A stretch of 64,000 nucleotides of DNA from a bacterium (GTDB lineage: Bacteria; Auribacterota; UBA3054). Below are positions 35,043-44,000 of the stretch, in pieces (within the stretch, counting starts at the first letter, position 1; each line of letters begins with the position of its first letter). Made by a program: the position numbers and the translations under genes. Below the pieces are notes generated by a model, which saw only the letters and a list, made by a program, of their open reading frames with translations, was not told the origin of the DNA and did no database searches. The stretch is from assembly GCA_017557885.1 (NCBI GenBank), contig JAFYXV010000007.1, positions 186,001 to 250,000 of the forward strand, given 5' to 3'.

Positions 35043-35795
35043 ATGAAAAACCTTTTAGTTTTAGCGCTTCTCTTTTCATTTGCCGCCGCGCTCTTTGCTG
35101 AAGACGACGGCTACAATTATCAGACAGTTTATTTCACTGGCTTTGAGGAAGCCGAAGGCTACGAGCTGGGTGCGTTGAACGATCAGTGCGGCTGGACGTC
35201 TTTCAATGAGAATTTCGACTTCAGGGTCGTTGACAACGCTTTTGCTTTCAACGGCGCTAATTCCGTCTATGTCTTCACCGGCGACACCAAGAACAGCGGC
35301 AGCAAGACGACGTTCGAATATGAAAATCCTGACTGTCTGCCTGTCACCATATCCTTCATGATGAGGCCGAGCGAAGGTCCAGTGCGCTTCCATGTTACTG
35401 ACTTCAAAGATCAGCGGATCAAGAAATTCGCCATCAGTTCCAAACAGTTGACGCTTGACAATCCTTATGATGCGATAAACTTCAGCGATGAACTTGACAC
35501 CACCGCCTGGTACAGGGTGAGCCTAAGCTTCGAGCCATATGACAACTACATCGATTCCATACAGATCTTCGAGGCGTATTCCACCAACGCCCTGGTCGAG
35601 ACGAGGGCTATGTATGACAACCAGTCCGCGTCCGAAGGCGAACCGGGAGGCTTTGTCATCGCGACGGAATGGACCGACACCAACACGCATTCCTATATAG
35701 ACGACCTGACCGTCACGACAATGACCCTTCCTGAACCGGCGAGCATTGGTTTGCTGGCTCTTGCTGGGTTGTTCTTGCTTCGCAAACGCGGATAA
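35043..35795 (+). CDS. Small PEP-CTERM surface protein 1
   Basis: The protein has 250 residues: a signal peptide (about 1-19), a single concanavalin-like beta-sandwich (YFTGFEEAEGYELGALNDQCGW at about 31 onward, split motif FEEAEGYELG) and the PEP-CTERM tail LPEPASIGLLALAGLFLLRKRG. No catalytic or BACON-like module is present, so it looks like the minimal version of the large proteins. It probably binds a surface or matrix glycan. No Shine-Dalgarno sequence is visible. Its own promoter and terminator make it a single-gene unit, first of four in tandem. Confidence 0.75.
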   Translation: MKNLLVLALLFSFAAALFAEDDGYNYQTVYFTGFEEAEGYELGALNDQCGWTSFNENFDFRVVDNAFAFNGANSVYVFTGDTKNSGSKTTFEYENPDCLPVTISFMMRPSEGPVRFHVTDFKDQRIKKFAISSKQLTLDNPYDAINFSDELDTTAWYRVSLSFEPYDNYIDSIQIFEAYSTNALVETRAMYDNQSASEGEPGGFVIATEWTDTNTHSYIDDLTVTTMTLPEPASIGLLALAGLFLLRKRG

Positions 35796-35821
35796 GATCA
35801 GACCTTAAATCGCAAATCGTT

Positions 35822-35855
35822 GAAACCGGCTGACTTCTGCCAGCCGGTTTCTTTT
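35822..35855 (+). terminator. Terminator after small PEP-CTERM gene 1
   Basis: GAAACCGGCTG and CAGCCGGTTTC form an 11-pair stem followed by TTTT, a near-copy of the hairpin at 34912. Confidence 0.9.
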
Positions 35856-35860
35856 ATGAA

Positions 35861-35918
35861 GGAAAATCGCGTTCCAAAAACGCATTACTTGTTTTTTTCT
35901 GTTTACCTTCGGTAGAAT
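35861..35918 (+). repeat. Promoter-bearing intergenic repeat, copy 2
   Basis: GGAAAATCGCGTTCCAAAAA and the following bases match the copy at 34951 closely. Together with the preceding terminator it shows that gene and flanks were duplicated as one unit. Confidence 0.8.
35889..35918 (+). promoter_or_regulatory. Sigma-70-type promoter of small PEP-CTERM gene 2
   Basis: TTGTTT and TAGAAT are 18 bases apart, the same geometry as before gene 1. Confidence 0.6.
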
Positions 35919-35963
35919 ATCAAAACGAAAATAGTAATAACTTTTAACCAAACAGGTAATAAC

Positions 35964-36677
35964 ATGAAAAAAGCTTTAATTTTAACGCTCGTCCTCCTGA
36001 CCAGCGTCGCCTTCGCTGAAAAGGTGAACATTTATGAAACTAGTTTTGAGGCTAATGAGGGCTTCGTGGTTGGCACTATCGCCAATCAGGTCGGCTGGCA
36101 GCTGCTTTTCAACGAACTGAACCAAATGACGGTGACAGACAGTGACGCCGCCAGCGGAGATTATTCATTGAGGATGGTCCATGAAAACGGACAGGGCGAC
36201 ATTGGCTGCATTAAAACTTTCACATATGACAATCCTTATCAGGCGGACATCATTGTTTCCTTCATGTGGAGACCTTCCACCGCTTATCTGGCCGTGGAGC
36301 TTCAGGACAAAAGCGGCGTAGCAATCTGCGACCTTTTCCTGCGCACCGGCGAAATAAACGGAAATGTTCCTGGTTATTTGGTCTATAACATGAATCTTGA
36401 CACTACCACGTGGTATCCTGTCATGGTGAGGCTTGACCCCAAGAACAACAAGCTCAAAGAATTGGTTATAGACAACACCACCATCATCTCCGCCAGCGAT
36501 CCTCATGATTATTGTGCGAATGCTTCCGGTGATCTTGGCAAACTCAGGATCAAGTCCGAATGGTTCTACACCACAGATTCCTATATGGACGACCTCAGCG
36601 TCGATTTGGTCCCCGAACCGGCGAGCATCGGTCTGCTGGCTCTCGCGGGACTCTTCCTGCTTCGCAAGCGTTCATAA
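35964..36677 (+). CDS. Small PEP-CTERM surface protein 2
   Basis: The protein has 237 residues with a signal peptide (about 1-18), one beta-sandwich module (YETSFEANEGFVVGTIANQVGW region near 24) and the tail VPEPASIGLLALAGLFLLRKRS. The tail is almost identical to that of small protein 1 at DNA level, while the module has diverged strongly. This suggests selection for variety in the exposed part and conservation or gene conversion in the sorting signal. An AGGT ribosome binding site precedes the ATG. Confidence 0.75.
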   Translation: MKKALILTLVLLTSVAFAEKVNIYETSFEANEGFVVGTIANQVGWQLLFNELNQMTVTDSDAASGDYSLRMVHENGQGDIGCIKTFTYDNPYQADIIVSFMWRPSTAYLAVELQDKSGVAICDLFLRTGEINGNVPGYLVYNMNLDTTTWYPVMVRLDPKNNKLKELVIDNTTIISASDPHDYCANASGDLGKLRIKSEWFYTTDSYMDDLSVDLVPEPASIGLLALAGLFLLRKRS

Positions 36678-36716
36678 GGCTTGAGCCTTGATTGAATAAA
36701 GCAAATTGATTTTAAT

Positions 36717-36744
36717 GCCGGCCGGGGATACTCGGCCGGCTTTT
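36717..36744 (+). terminator. Terminator after small PEP-CTERM gene 2
   Basis: GCCGGCCG and CGGCCGGC pair around an eight-base loop and are followed by TTTT. Confidence 0.85.
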
Positions 36745-36769
36745 ATAAAAAGATCAAATTGGAGTTAAT

Positions 36770-37492
36770 ATGAAGAAATTATTTTTGCTGCTAATTTTAG
36801 CGGCTTCTGTTATCTCTTTCGCTGAGGAGCAGGTCTTTTTCTGCGGATTTGAGGAAGAAGAAGGCTATACCCTGGGAGCCATCACCGAACAGAATGACTG
36901 GGCGGAACTCTTCGATAACACTGTGAACCTTTACGATGTGACAAACGTCTTTTCTTACAGCGGCGAGCAGTCTCTTTACGTTTTCGGACCCAGGGAAGGC
37001 GGGGACACCGGCGTCAAGAAGACGGTGGAATACGAAAATCCTTATCAGGGCAAGATCCTCTTTACGTACATGCTGAAACCTGGCGAGAGATATGTCAGAA
37101 TGTATATCTATGACAAAGTCGGCGGCGACAGCCACAGGATCGCCGTGGTGCATATCAACACTAGTGAACTCTACGTTGACGCCGGCGGAACCTGGAACGG
37201 CGGCAATCCCAATCTGAGCGTTGACGAATGGTATAAAGTGTCGCTGCTTTTCGACCCCATCGACAGAGTTTTGGAAGAATTCACCTTGGGCGACGACATA
37301 ATTCTTGATGAGATTCGAGAGTATTGCGATGAAGCCGCCGCCGGCGATATCGGATCAATTGCCATAAGAACCAACTGGAACGACAACACCGATGCTTGTG
37401 TTGACGACATCACCATCGAACTGATCCCGGAGCCGGCTTGCCTAGGGCTTTTGGTTTTGGCGGGCTTCTTTTTTCTGCGCAAGCGTTCGTAA
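36770..37492 (+). CDS. Small PEP-CTERM surface protein 3
   Basis: The protein has 240 residues with a signal peptide (about 1-18), a single module beginning FFCGFEEEEGYTLGAITEQ, and the tail IPEPACLGLLVLAGFFFLRKRS. The conserved FEEEEGYxLG start is shared with small protein 4. A GGAG ribosome binding site is present. No clear promoter lies in the 92 bases after gene 2, so expression may depend on readthrough of the preceding terminator. Confidence 0.75.
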   Translation: MKKLFLLLILAASVISFAEEQVFFCGFEEEEGYTLGAITEQNDWAELFDNTVNLYDVTNVFSYSGEQSLYVFGPREGGDTGVKKTVEYENPYQGKILFTYMLKPGERYVRMYIYDKVGGDSHRIAVVHINTSELYVDAGGTWNGGNPNLSVDEWYKVSLLFDPIDRVLEEFTLGDDIILDEIREYCDEAAAGDIGSIAIRTNWNDNTDACVDDITIELIPEPACLGLLVLAGFFFLRKRS

Positions 37493-37531
37493 GGTTAGAT
37501 TCTTAGCTGCGGACACTGAATGAAAATTTAT

Positions 37532-37564
37532 TGTCGGCCGGGTAACCTCGGCCGGCAGTTTTAA
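37532..37564 (+). terminator. Terminator after small PEP-CTERM gene 3
   Basis: CGGCCGGG and CTCGGCCG-type arms, extended by G-U and A-T pairs, form a hairpin followed by a short T/A run. It is weaker than its neighbours. Confidence 0.7.
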
Positions 37565-37587
37565 AAGAGAAAATATGAGGATCTAAA

Positions 37588-38313
37588 ATGAAAAAGTTGC
37601 TTTTTATGCTGTGCTTTGTTTTCGCGGCCGCTCTTGCTTTTGCGGAAAACGAGGAATATGAGACCGTGCTGAGCATTGGCTTTGAGGAAGAGGAAGGGTA
37701 CGTTTTGGGTGAGATCGTATGGCAGAACGGCTGGACTGGCAGGCAAGGACGTCACGAAGTAACGGCTGACACGGCCTGCAGCGGCACGCAGAGCCTGAAT
37801 TTCAACGGAATCGAGACCGGAGATTACGATGCCGAGTACAAGTTTGAATGCGACAATCCCGACGGGCTGCCCATGCATATCAGCTTCAAGTTTAAACCCA
37901 GCGAAAACGGTTTGTTGCGCTTCTATCCCTTCGAAGGCCAGGGTCACATTATAAACATGTTCTTAGGCAGTACGCAGTTTAGCGCCGACGCTCCGAAATA
38001 TATGTTCAAAAATATCGAGCCCGCGCTGGATTCCAACGAATGGTATGAAGCCGGTCTTTATCTGAATCCCATAGACCGAGTCGTCGATTCTTTCTATCTT
38101 GGCGATTGCGTCTTTGAAGACGAATACGGATATGAATACATGGAATACGGCGAGACCGGCGTTCCCGACGGCATAGCGTTCTACACCTCCTGGGCGGACG
38201 ACAAAACCGTGGCGTACGTTGACGACGTCAAAGTGGAAGTGATGCTGCCTGAGCCGGCTTGCGTTGGTCTTCTGGCTTTGGCGGGACTTTTCTTCCTTAG
38301 AAAGAGAGCGTAA
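37588..38313 (+). CDS. Small PEP-CTERM surface protein 4
   Basis: The protein has 241 residues: a signal peptide (about 1-19), one beta-sandwich module (SIGFEEEEGYVLGEIVWQNGW region near 29) and the tail LPEPACVGLLALAGLFFLRKRA. It ends the run of four small paralogs. A GAGGAT ribosome binding site is seven bases before the ATG. As for gene 3, no clear promoter is seen upstream. Function is inferred as surface or matrix binding. Confidence 0.75.
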   Translation: MKKLLFMLCFVFAAALAFAENEEYETVLSIGFEEEEGYVLGEIVWQNGWTGRQGRHEVTADTACSGTQSLNFNGIETGDYDAEYKFECDNPDGLPMHISFKFKPSENGLLRFYPFEGQGHIINMFLGSTQFSADAPKYMFKNIEPALDSNEWYEAGLYLNPIDRVVDSFYLGDCVFEDEYGYEYMEYGETGVPDGIAFYTSWADDKTVAYVDDVKVEVMLPEPACVGLLALAGLFFLRKRA

Positions 38314-38338
38314 TTTTTTCGGACAGTTTTTTTGATGG

Positions 38339-38369
38339 CCGGCCGGATCTTCCGGCCGGTTTCTTTTTT
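38339..38369 (+). terminator. Terminator after small PEP-CTERM gene 4
   Basis: CCGGCCGGA and TCCGGCCGG form a nine-pair stem with a three-base loop, followed by TTTCTTTTTT. Confidence 0.9.
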
Positions 38370-38400
38370 ATAGGGATTTTCGGTTCCTTATGCGCATTGT

Positions 38401-38429
38401 TTGTTTCATGTATTTCCATTTGTTAAAAT
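38401..38429 (+). promoter_or_regulatory. Promoter of the GH89 gene
   Basis: TTGTTT and TAAAAT are 17 bases apart, with TG before the -10 (TGT-TAAAAT). The sequence GCGCATTG just upstream of the -35 matches the repeat before the small PEP-CTERM genes. Confidence 0.65.
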
Positions 38430-38460
38430 ACTTTTGAAAATTTAACAATAAGGAAATGAT

Positions 38461-40989
38461 ATGAAACGTTGTTTCGCTTTTGCATTGTCGGCTGTTTTGC
38501 TTTTGGCTTTGAGTGGTTGCGAAAAAGAGAAAGCAAAGAGACCGGAAGCGGCGTACGGAGTTTTGGAGAGAGTGTTCGGCGACGCGAGTCACTTTGAGCT
38601 TTCCTACGCCCCCTCAATGAACACGAATCTTTTCGATACGTTTTCCTATGAGGCTAAGGAGGGGAAAGTCTCAGTCAAAGGGGAAAACGACCTGGCGATC
38701 ATACGCGGCTGCTATGAATATCTGAAAGATGTCGCAGGCGTCATGGTGACCTGGCAGCAGAGGCATCCTAAGGTCGAGAATTATCCTGACGCGGAATTGA
38801 CAACAGGGGGGACGCCGCACAAGTTCCGTCATCATTTCAACGTCTGCACTTTCGGCTACACCGCGCCGTATTGGAAGTGGGACCGCTGGGAGGAAGAGCT
38901 GGACTGGCTGGCGCTGCACGGCGTCAATATGCCGCTCGCGATGGTGGGATTCCAGGCGGTGGCCAGGAGGGTCTGGCGGGATCAGGGTGTGAGCGAAGCG
39001 GGGCTTAGGGAATACTTCCCTGGGCCGGCCTATCTGCCCTGGTTCATTATGGGCAACCTCTACAAGCACAACGGACCATGCCCGGACAAATTCATCGATG
39101 AGACGAAAGCGCTTCAGGATAAGATATTGGCAAGGATGCGGGAATTCGGCATGACGCCTGTGGTTCCGGGATTCGCGGGGTTCGTGCCGGAAGAGTATGC
39201 CGAAGCCCACGGCAAGACGAATTTTCATCCTAGGGCGCATTGGTGCGCGCTGCCGGGCGAGTGCCAGTCCTGGTGGATCGCTCCGGGGACTGAGACTTTT
39301 ACGGAGCTGACAAAAGTTTGGATGCAGACCTACACCAACATGTACGGACCGGTGAAATATTTCCTGGCGGACAGTTTTAATGAGATGGAGATTCCGGTGA
39401 CTACGACTCTGATGGACGACCTCAGGAGGTACGGCAGGGAAAGCTATGCGGCGATCCATAGCGCTATAGACGACGCGGTCTGGGTGATGCAGGGCTGGAT
39501 GTTCTTCTTCCAGAAAGACACCTGGACAAGGGAGGCCGTACAGTCGTTTTTGAAGGACGTTCCCGTGGGAGGCATAATCATAATCGACCTTGCCAACGAC
39601 AATATGCAAGTCTGGAAGGAGCATGACGGGTTCTACGGGCACGAATGGCTGAGGTGCATTGCGCATACCTTCGGCGGATTCAACGATCCGCACGCCGAAT
39701 TGCAGAAGAACTATTCCAAGATGTTCGATCAGGATGGGGACCCGGACAAGGGGAGACAAGTGGGCGTAGGTCTGACGCCGGAAGCGCTGGACAACAACGA
39801 AGTGGTCTTCGAGCTTTTGAGTGATTCTGCCTGGCAGGAAAAAGAAGGAAAACTAGGTGATTGGCTCGCTTCGTATTGCAAGGCGCGCTACGGAGCGTAT
39901 AATCCCGCTGTCTCAAACGCCTGGGATCATTTTTTGAAGAGTTTCTATAAAGGGAAAGGCGAGCATTACCGCTTCCAGGGATCGCCGCATCTGGCGGCCT
40001 GGTACAGGAACAGCTTCGAGAACGAATGGGAGAAAGGTGTTCCTAATCTTTTGTCCTGCTCAAATGAATTTGCCAAGAGCTCTCTTTATATTGACGACTG
40101 CGTGGAGTTCACCATGCGCTATGCCATGGTGGCGGCGGACAGGATCATTGCCGAGGCGAACTTCTCATATCTCTTCGGTTTGACGAACGACATAGTCCGT
40201 GCGGCTGACCGTCTTGATAATTTGGCTTCCTTGATGGAGAAACTTGCGGCGACCAGGGAGCATTTGCTGCTGTCGCGTTGGGCGGACAGAGCGAGAGAGT
40301 GGGGAACTACCGAGGAGGAGAAGAAATATTACGCCAGCGACGCGAAGTACCTTCTGTCGGCCTGGGGAGGATTTTTGAACGGTTACGCAACGAGAGCCTG
40401 GAGCGGCATCATCGCTTATCACAACAGCGAGTGGCAGCACTATTTGAGAAGGCTGGCGGCCGGAATGAAGGACGACGACATCCAGTGGGAGCTTAGGGAT
40501 ATTGAGAAAGCTTTCTGGAATGCCGGGAAGGAAAAGGAAGGATACAGGGAAACTAATCCCGACTGGTGCGGCGCCTGCAGGGAAACTTTGGATCTGGCCA
40601 AAAAGGAATACGACTATTCCGCCGCCAAAGTTGATGAGCTGCTCTTGGCAGACAGGGGAAAACAGTACGCCGGCTTCGGCTTCAGCGACAGCAAGGAGCC
40701 GATCACCGGGAAGACCTTCGATATGCCCGAGGAATTCAAGGACAGGAAAGAGCTGACCGTCATCATAAAAGGGCCCGCCCATGCCGTTCCGATGAAAGTT
40801 TATTTTGCCAAGGAAGGGAAGAAGCGCCTTGCCTTCAAGCCGCTGGAATACCAGAAGGATTTTGTCCACGGCGACGAACACCGCTATGTTTTGAAGACCA
40901 AGAAACCGTTTGGGAAAGGGAAGGTCGTTTTGGAATTTGACCGGCCGCTGGTCCAGGGCGATCACTGGGCGGGGATAAACCTCAAGTAA
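38461..40989 (+). CDS. Alpha-N-acetylglucosaminidase lipoprotein (GH89, NAGLU-like)
   Basis: The protein has 842 residues with a lipoprotein signal (LLALSGC, Cys20). The small N-terminal domain (about 30-115, ending DVAGVMVTWQQ) is followed by the GH89 TIM barrel: RHHFNVCTFGYTAPYWKWDRWEEELDWLALHGVNMPLA (split motif, about 121-160). Candidate catalytic residues are Glu308 in ADSFNEMEIP and Glu447 in LDNNEVVFELL, matching the two acidic residues of human NAGLU. A helical C-terminal domain follows. GH89 enzymes remove terminal alpha-GlcNAc from heparan sulfate or from mucin glycans. The sulfatase end and heparinase-like gene at the left edge fit the first option. Confidence 0.92.
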   Translation: MKRCFAFALSAVLLLALSGCEKEKAKRPEAAYGVLERVFGDASHFELSYAPSMNTNLFDTFSYEAKEGKVSVKGENDLAIIRGCYEYLKDVAGVMVTWQQRHPKVENYPDAELTTGGTPHKFRHHFNVCTFGYTAPYWKWDRWEEELDWLALHGVNMPLAMVGFQAVARRVWRDQGVSEAGLREYFPGPAYLPWFIMGNLYKHNGPCPDKFIDETKALQDKILARMREFGMTPVVPGFAGFVPEEYAEAHGKTNFHPRAHWCALPGECQSWWIAPGTETFTELTKVWMQTYTNMYGPVKYFLADSFNEMEIPVTTTLMDDLRRYGRESYAAIHSAIDDAVWVMQGWMFFFQKDTWTREAVQSFLKDVPVGGIIIIDLANDNMQVWKEHDGFYGHEWLRCIAHTFGGFNDPHAELQKNYSKMFDQDGDPDKGRQVGVGLTPEALDNNEVVFELLSDSAWQEKEGKLGDWLASYCKARYGAYNPAVSNAWDHFLKSFYKGKGEHYRFQGSPHLAAWYRNSFENEWEKGVPNLLSCSNEFAKSSLYIDDCVEFTMRYAMVAADRIIAEANFSYLFGLTNDIVRAADRLDNLASLMEKLAATREHLLLSRWADRAREWGTTEEEKKYYASDAKYLLSAWGGFLNGYATRAWSGIIAYHNSEWQHYLRRLAAGMKDDDIQWELRDIEKAFWNAGKEKEGYRETNPDWCGACRETLDLAKKEYDYSAAKVDELLLADRGKQYAGFGFSDSKEPITGKTFDMPEEFKDRKELTVIIKGPAHAVPMKVYFAKEGKKRLAFKPLEYQKDFVHGDEHRYVLKTKKPFGKGKVVLEFDRPLVQGDHWAGINLK

Positions 40990-40991
40990 AC

Positions 40992-41023
40992 GAAAAAGGA
41001 CGGCTCCGGGCCGTCCTTTTTTC
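40992..41023. terminator. Bidirectional terminator between GH89 and the double-zincin gene
   Basis: AAAAAGGACGGC and GCCGTCCTTTTTT pair around TCCGG. The flanking A and T runs let it act in both directions for the convergent genes. Confidence 0.85.
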
Positions 41024-41034
41024 TTTGGATCTCT

Positions 41035-44000
41035 TTAATGGCGCTTCCTCAGAAGCAGGAGCGGAATGATTAGCAAAACCAAGGAGAAGGGTTCCGGGAC
41101 CAGGGTGATCTCCGCCTTGACAGGATACGAGGGGACAAAGCATCTGGAAAGGACCTGGGCGTAGAGGGTGTATTTGCCTTCCTCCTCCGGAAGCGTTATG
41201 TCTTTTGTGGTGTAGCTGTCCTCCCATTCCGTTTCCTCCAGTTCCTCCAGGCTGTAGGCGACGCGGGCCTTCCTGGTGGCGTTGTCGGTGGCTATGCTCA
41301 GACTGACGTTCCTGTTGAAGGTCTCCGCGGCGCCGTCGTTTATTTTGAAGGAGGTTATTTCCGAAGTGGCGAAATCGTTAGTGTAGGCGAAAAGGATGGT
41401 GTTGGTGCTATTTTGGCTCATGCAGAGATAGTTGAGGCGCAAAACGTCCAGGATGTCGAAGGGCGTTCCGGTGCAGCGCATGCTCAGCATGAAGCAGTTC
41501 TCGAAGATTTTGCTGTTGTCGTAGCGGCAATTGGGTTCGAAGCGGATGCCGCCCTTATTGTAGATCTTTCTCCATTCGTAATGCGTGTTGGGGAACTGCA
41601 TGTAGTAGCCCTCGCCGCCGCCGCGGTAGATCTGGATGGGGAGCTGGTCGAGCTCGCGGCCGTCCGTGTGGTGGACTCTCACGACGATAGAGGTGGGCAG
41701 ATACTCGAACATCCAGCCCACGGAGTTGCAGAACTCGTTGGAATACATCTCGGGAGGCGTGCGGCGGTAAACGCCGGCCTGAAGGTTGGCGGCGGCGGGA
41801 CCCACGCCGCAGAAGATGTCGCCCCAGCCGTCGTAGCAGAAGCGCATGATGTCCTGCATGCCGGGGGGATCCATCCATTTGCAGCCCCAGGCCTGGCCGT
41901 TGACCTTGTTGTTTTCCGCGGAAAGGTCGAAGCGGTAGGTGTCGGGCAGCTGCAGGGAGTGGCCGGATTCGTGGCAGAGAGCGCCGTGGCCGGCCATGTC
42001 GAAGATGCCGGAGGCGAAGGTCTGGCCGATCCAATAGTAGGGGGCGTTGTAAAAGGCGCCCATGGAGCCGCCCTCGTTGAAGAAGAGCTGCGTCGTGCAG
42101 TTGGTGCTGTCGGGAGGATTGATAGAGGTGTACTGCGAATCCTGACGCCTCAGGTAATCGACTCGGTAGCGGTCTATGATGCCGTAGGGCGCCAGGACGG
42201 ACTTGGCTCTGGCGTACTGGGCGTTCATATAGTTGATGGTGTCGTTCATGTAGTCGTAGAACGACTTCCGGGAGGAGGCGGTGTATTTGTCGAAGGTGGA
42301 GTTGACGACGGTCACGCCGAAGGTGAGGGCGTCCATATAGACATTGAGGACGTTGTTGCTGACGTTGTTGTCAACATATCCTTCCGGATAGCTTATGACG
42401 GCCCTTATTATGTTCGTAAGGGGCTTGGTGAAGTCATAGACGTAAGAGTCCGGCATGGTCCACTTGAAATCGTCCTGATAAAGGTCCCGGATGATCCTGA
42501 AGCTGTTGGTGTGGGAGGCTTCTCTTTTCGTGTTGACGTACCAGTCAACCACGACGTCGATGGGATCGTTGGTAAGGGAAGTGTTGCAGTAGATGTTGGC
42601 GGTCCAGGTCAGGTTGTCGCCGGGCTTGGGACGGTAGGTGCTGCCGATGTCGTATTTGCCGATGCCGTATTTGGGCGTGCGTTCCAGCCAGGCCAATCCG
42701 AAGTCCCAGTTGGTGGTGACGGTAATTTCCCTTATGTAAACGTCGGAGAGCACGCAGTCCTCGGAGAGCGTCTGGAAATAGATGTTGAGCCGGCCGTTTT
42801 TGGCGAAGACGATCTCCATGGTTTCGGAGATGTCCAGCCATTCAGCATTACTAAGCGCCGCTTCACTGTAGGCCCAGCGGATCTTTTTAGCGTTGGCGGG
42901 ATAAGTAAGGTGCAGCTCGTTCTTCAGGGTGAACGTGGAGCCGCTGCCGTCATTGATAACGATGGAAGACGGTTCGGCGGTTTTGTAGTTGGCGTTTGTG
43001 AAGGAGAAGTAGCAGACGTCCTTCTGGCCTTTCAGATATTCGTAATTCAGCCTCAGGCTGTCGATGATCTTGTAGTTGGAATTGTCGTCGCCCGGAAGCT
43101 TGAAGATGAAGCTGTTGAAGTAAAGATTGTTGTTGTCGTAGCTGTAATTGGGTTTGAACTTGGCGCCCTGATCGTAAGTCAGAGTGTAACTCGGATTGGT
43201 GTTGCCGAAAGCCAGTTCGTAGGCGCTGCCCGTTCCGCGGTAGATCAATACTTCAGCAGAATTGAGTTCGTGATTATTCTCGCCGTAAATTTTGATGCAG
43301 ATGTTGGTGGGAAGGCAGGCGAACATCCAGCCCTTCACGCCGTTGTGCATTTCCGGGGGATAGCGGCGCTGGGATCCGGCTTTCAAGTTGATGGTCGCGC
43401 ACTCAAGTTCGGTGAAGACGTCTTTTGTGCCGTTGTAGCAGTAGCGCATCATGTCTTCCTTACCCTTGGGGTCGCCCCAATTGCAGGTGTAGGCTTCGCC
43501 GAAGACTTTGTTGTTGGCGGCCGGCATATTGAAACGGTAGGTGTCCGGGAAACACAGGGAGTGTCCGGTCTCGTGGCACAAGGCGCCGTGTCCCATGGTG
43601 GAGAAGACGCCGTTGCCGTTCCAAAGGAAAGTCTGCCCGATCCAGTCGTAGGGGTTGCCAAGGTATCCGCCGTAGTCGTCGCCTTCGCTGTAGGAGATCG
43701 TGGTGTAGTAGTTCTCGTTGCCCTGGAAGCGGGTGGGGTCCTTCGCCACGTTCATCAATTCCACGTGATCGACTCTGTAGCGGTCGATGATGCCGTAGGG
43801 AGCCAGAGGATACGACATGGCGTCATACCTGCCGTTCATGAATTTGACGGTGTCCTCCAGGTTGTCGTAGAAGGATTTTGGCGAATTGCCTTTTACGGTG
43901 TATTTCCAGAAAGTGTTGGTATAGACCTTCACGCAGAAGGTCATGGCGTCCAGAAAGATCTCTTTTTGGTTGTTCGAGGTATTGTTGTCCCTGGTGGAGC

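Noticed and set aside
36717-38369. Repeated GGCCGGCC hairpins as REP or mobile elements
   Set aside because: Each lies just after a stop codon and is followed by T-runs, so they are better read as terminators.
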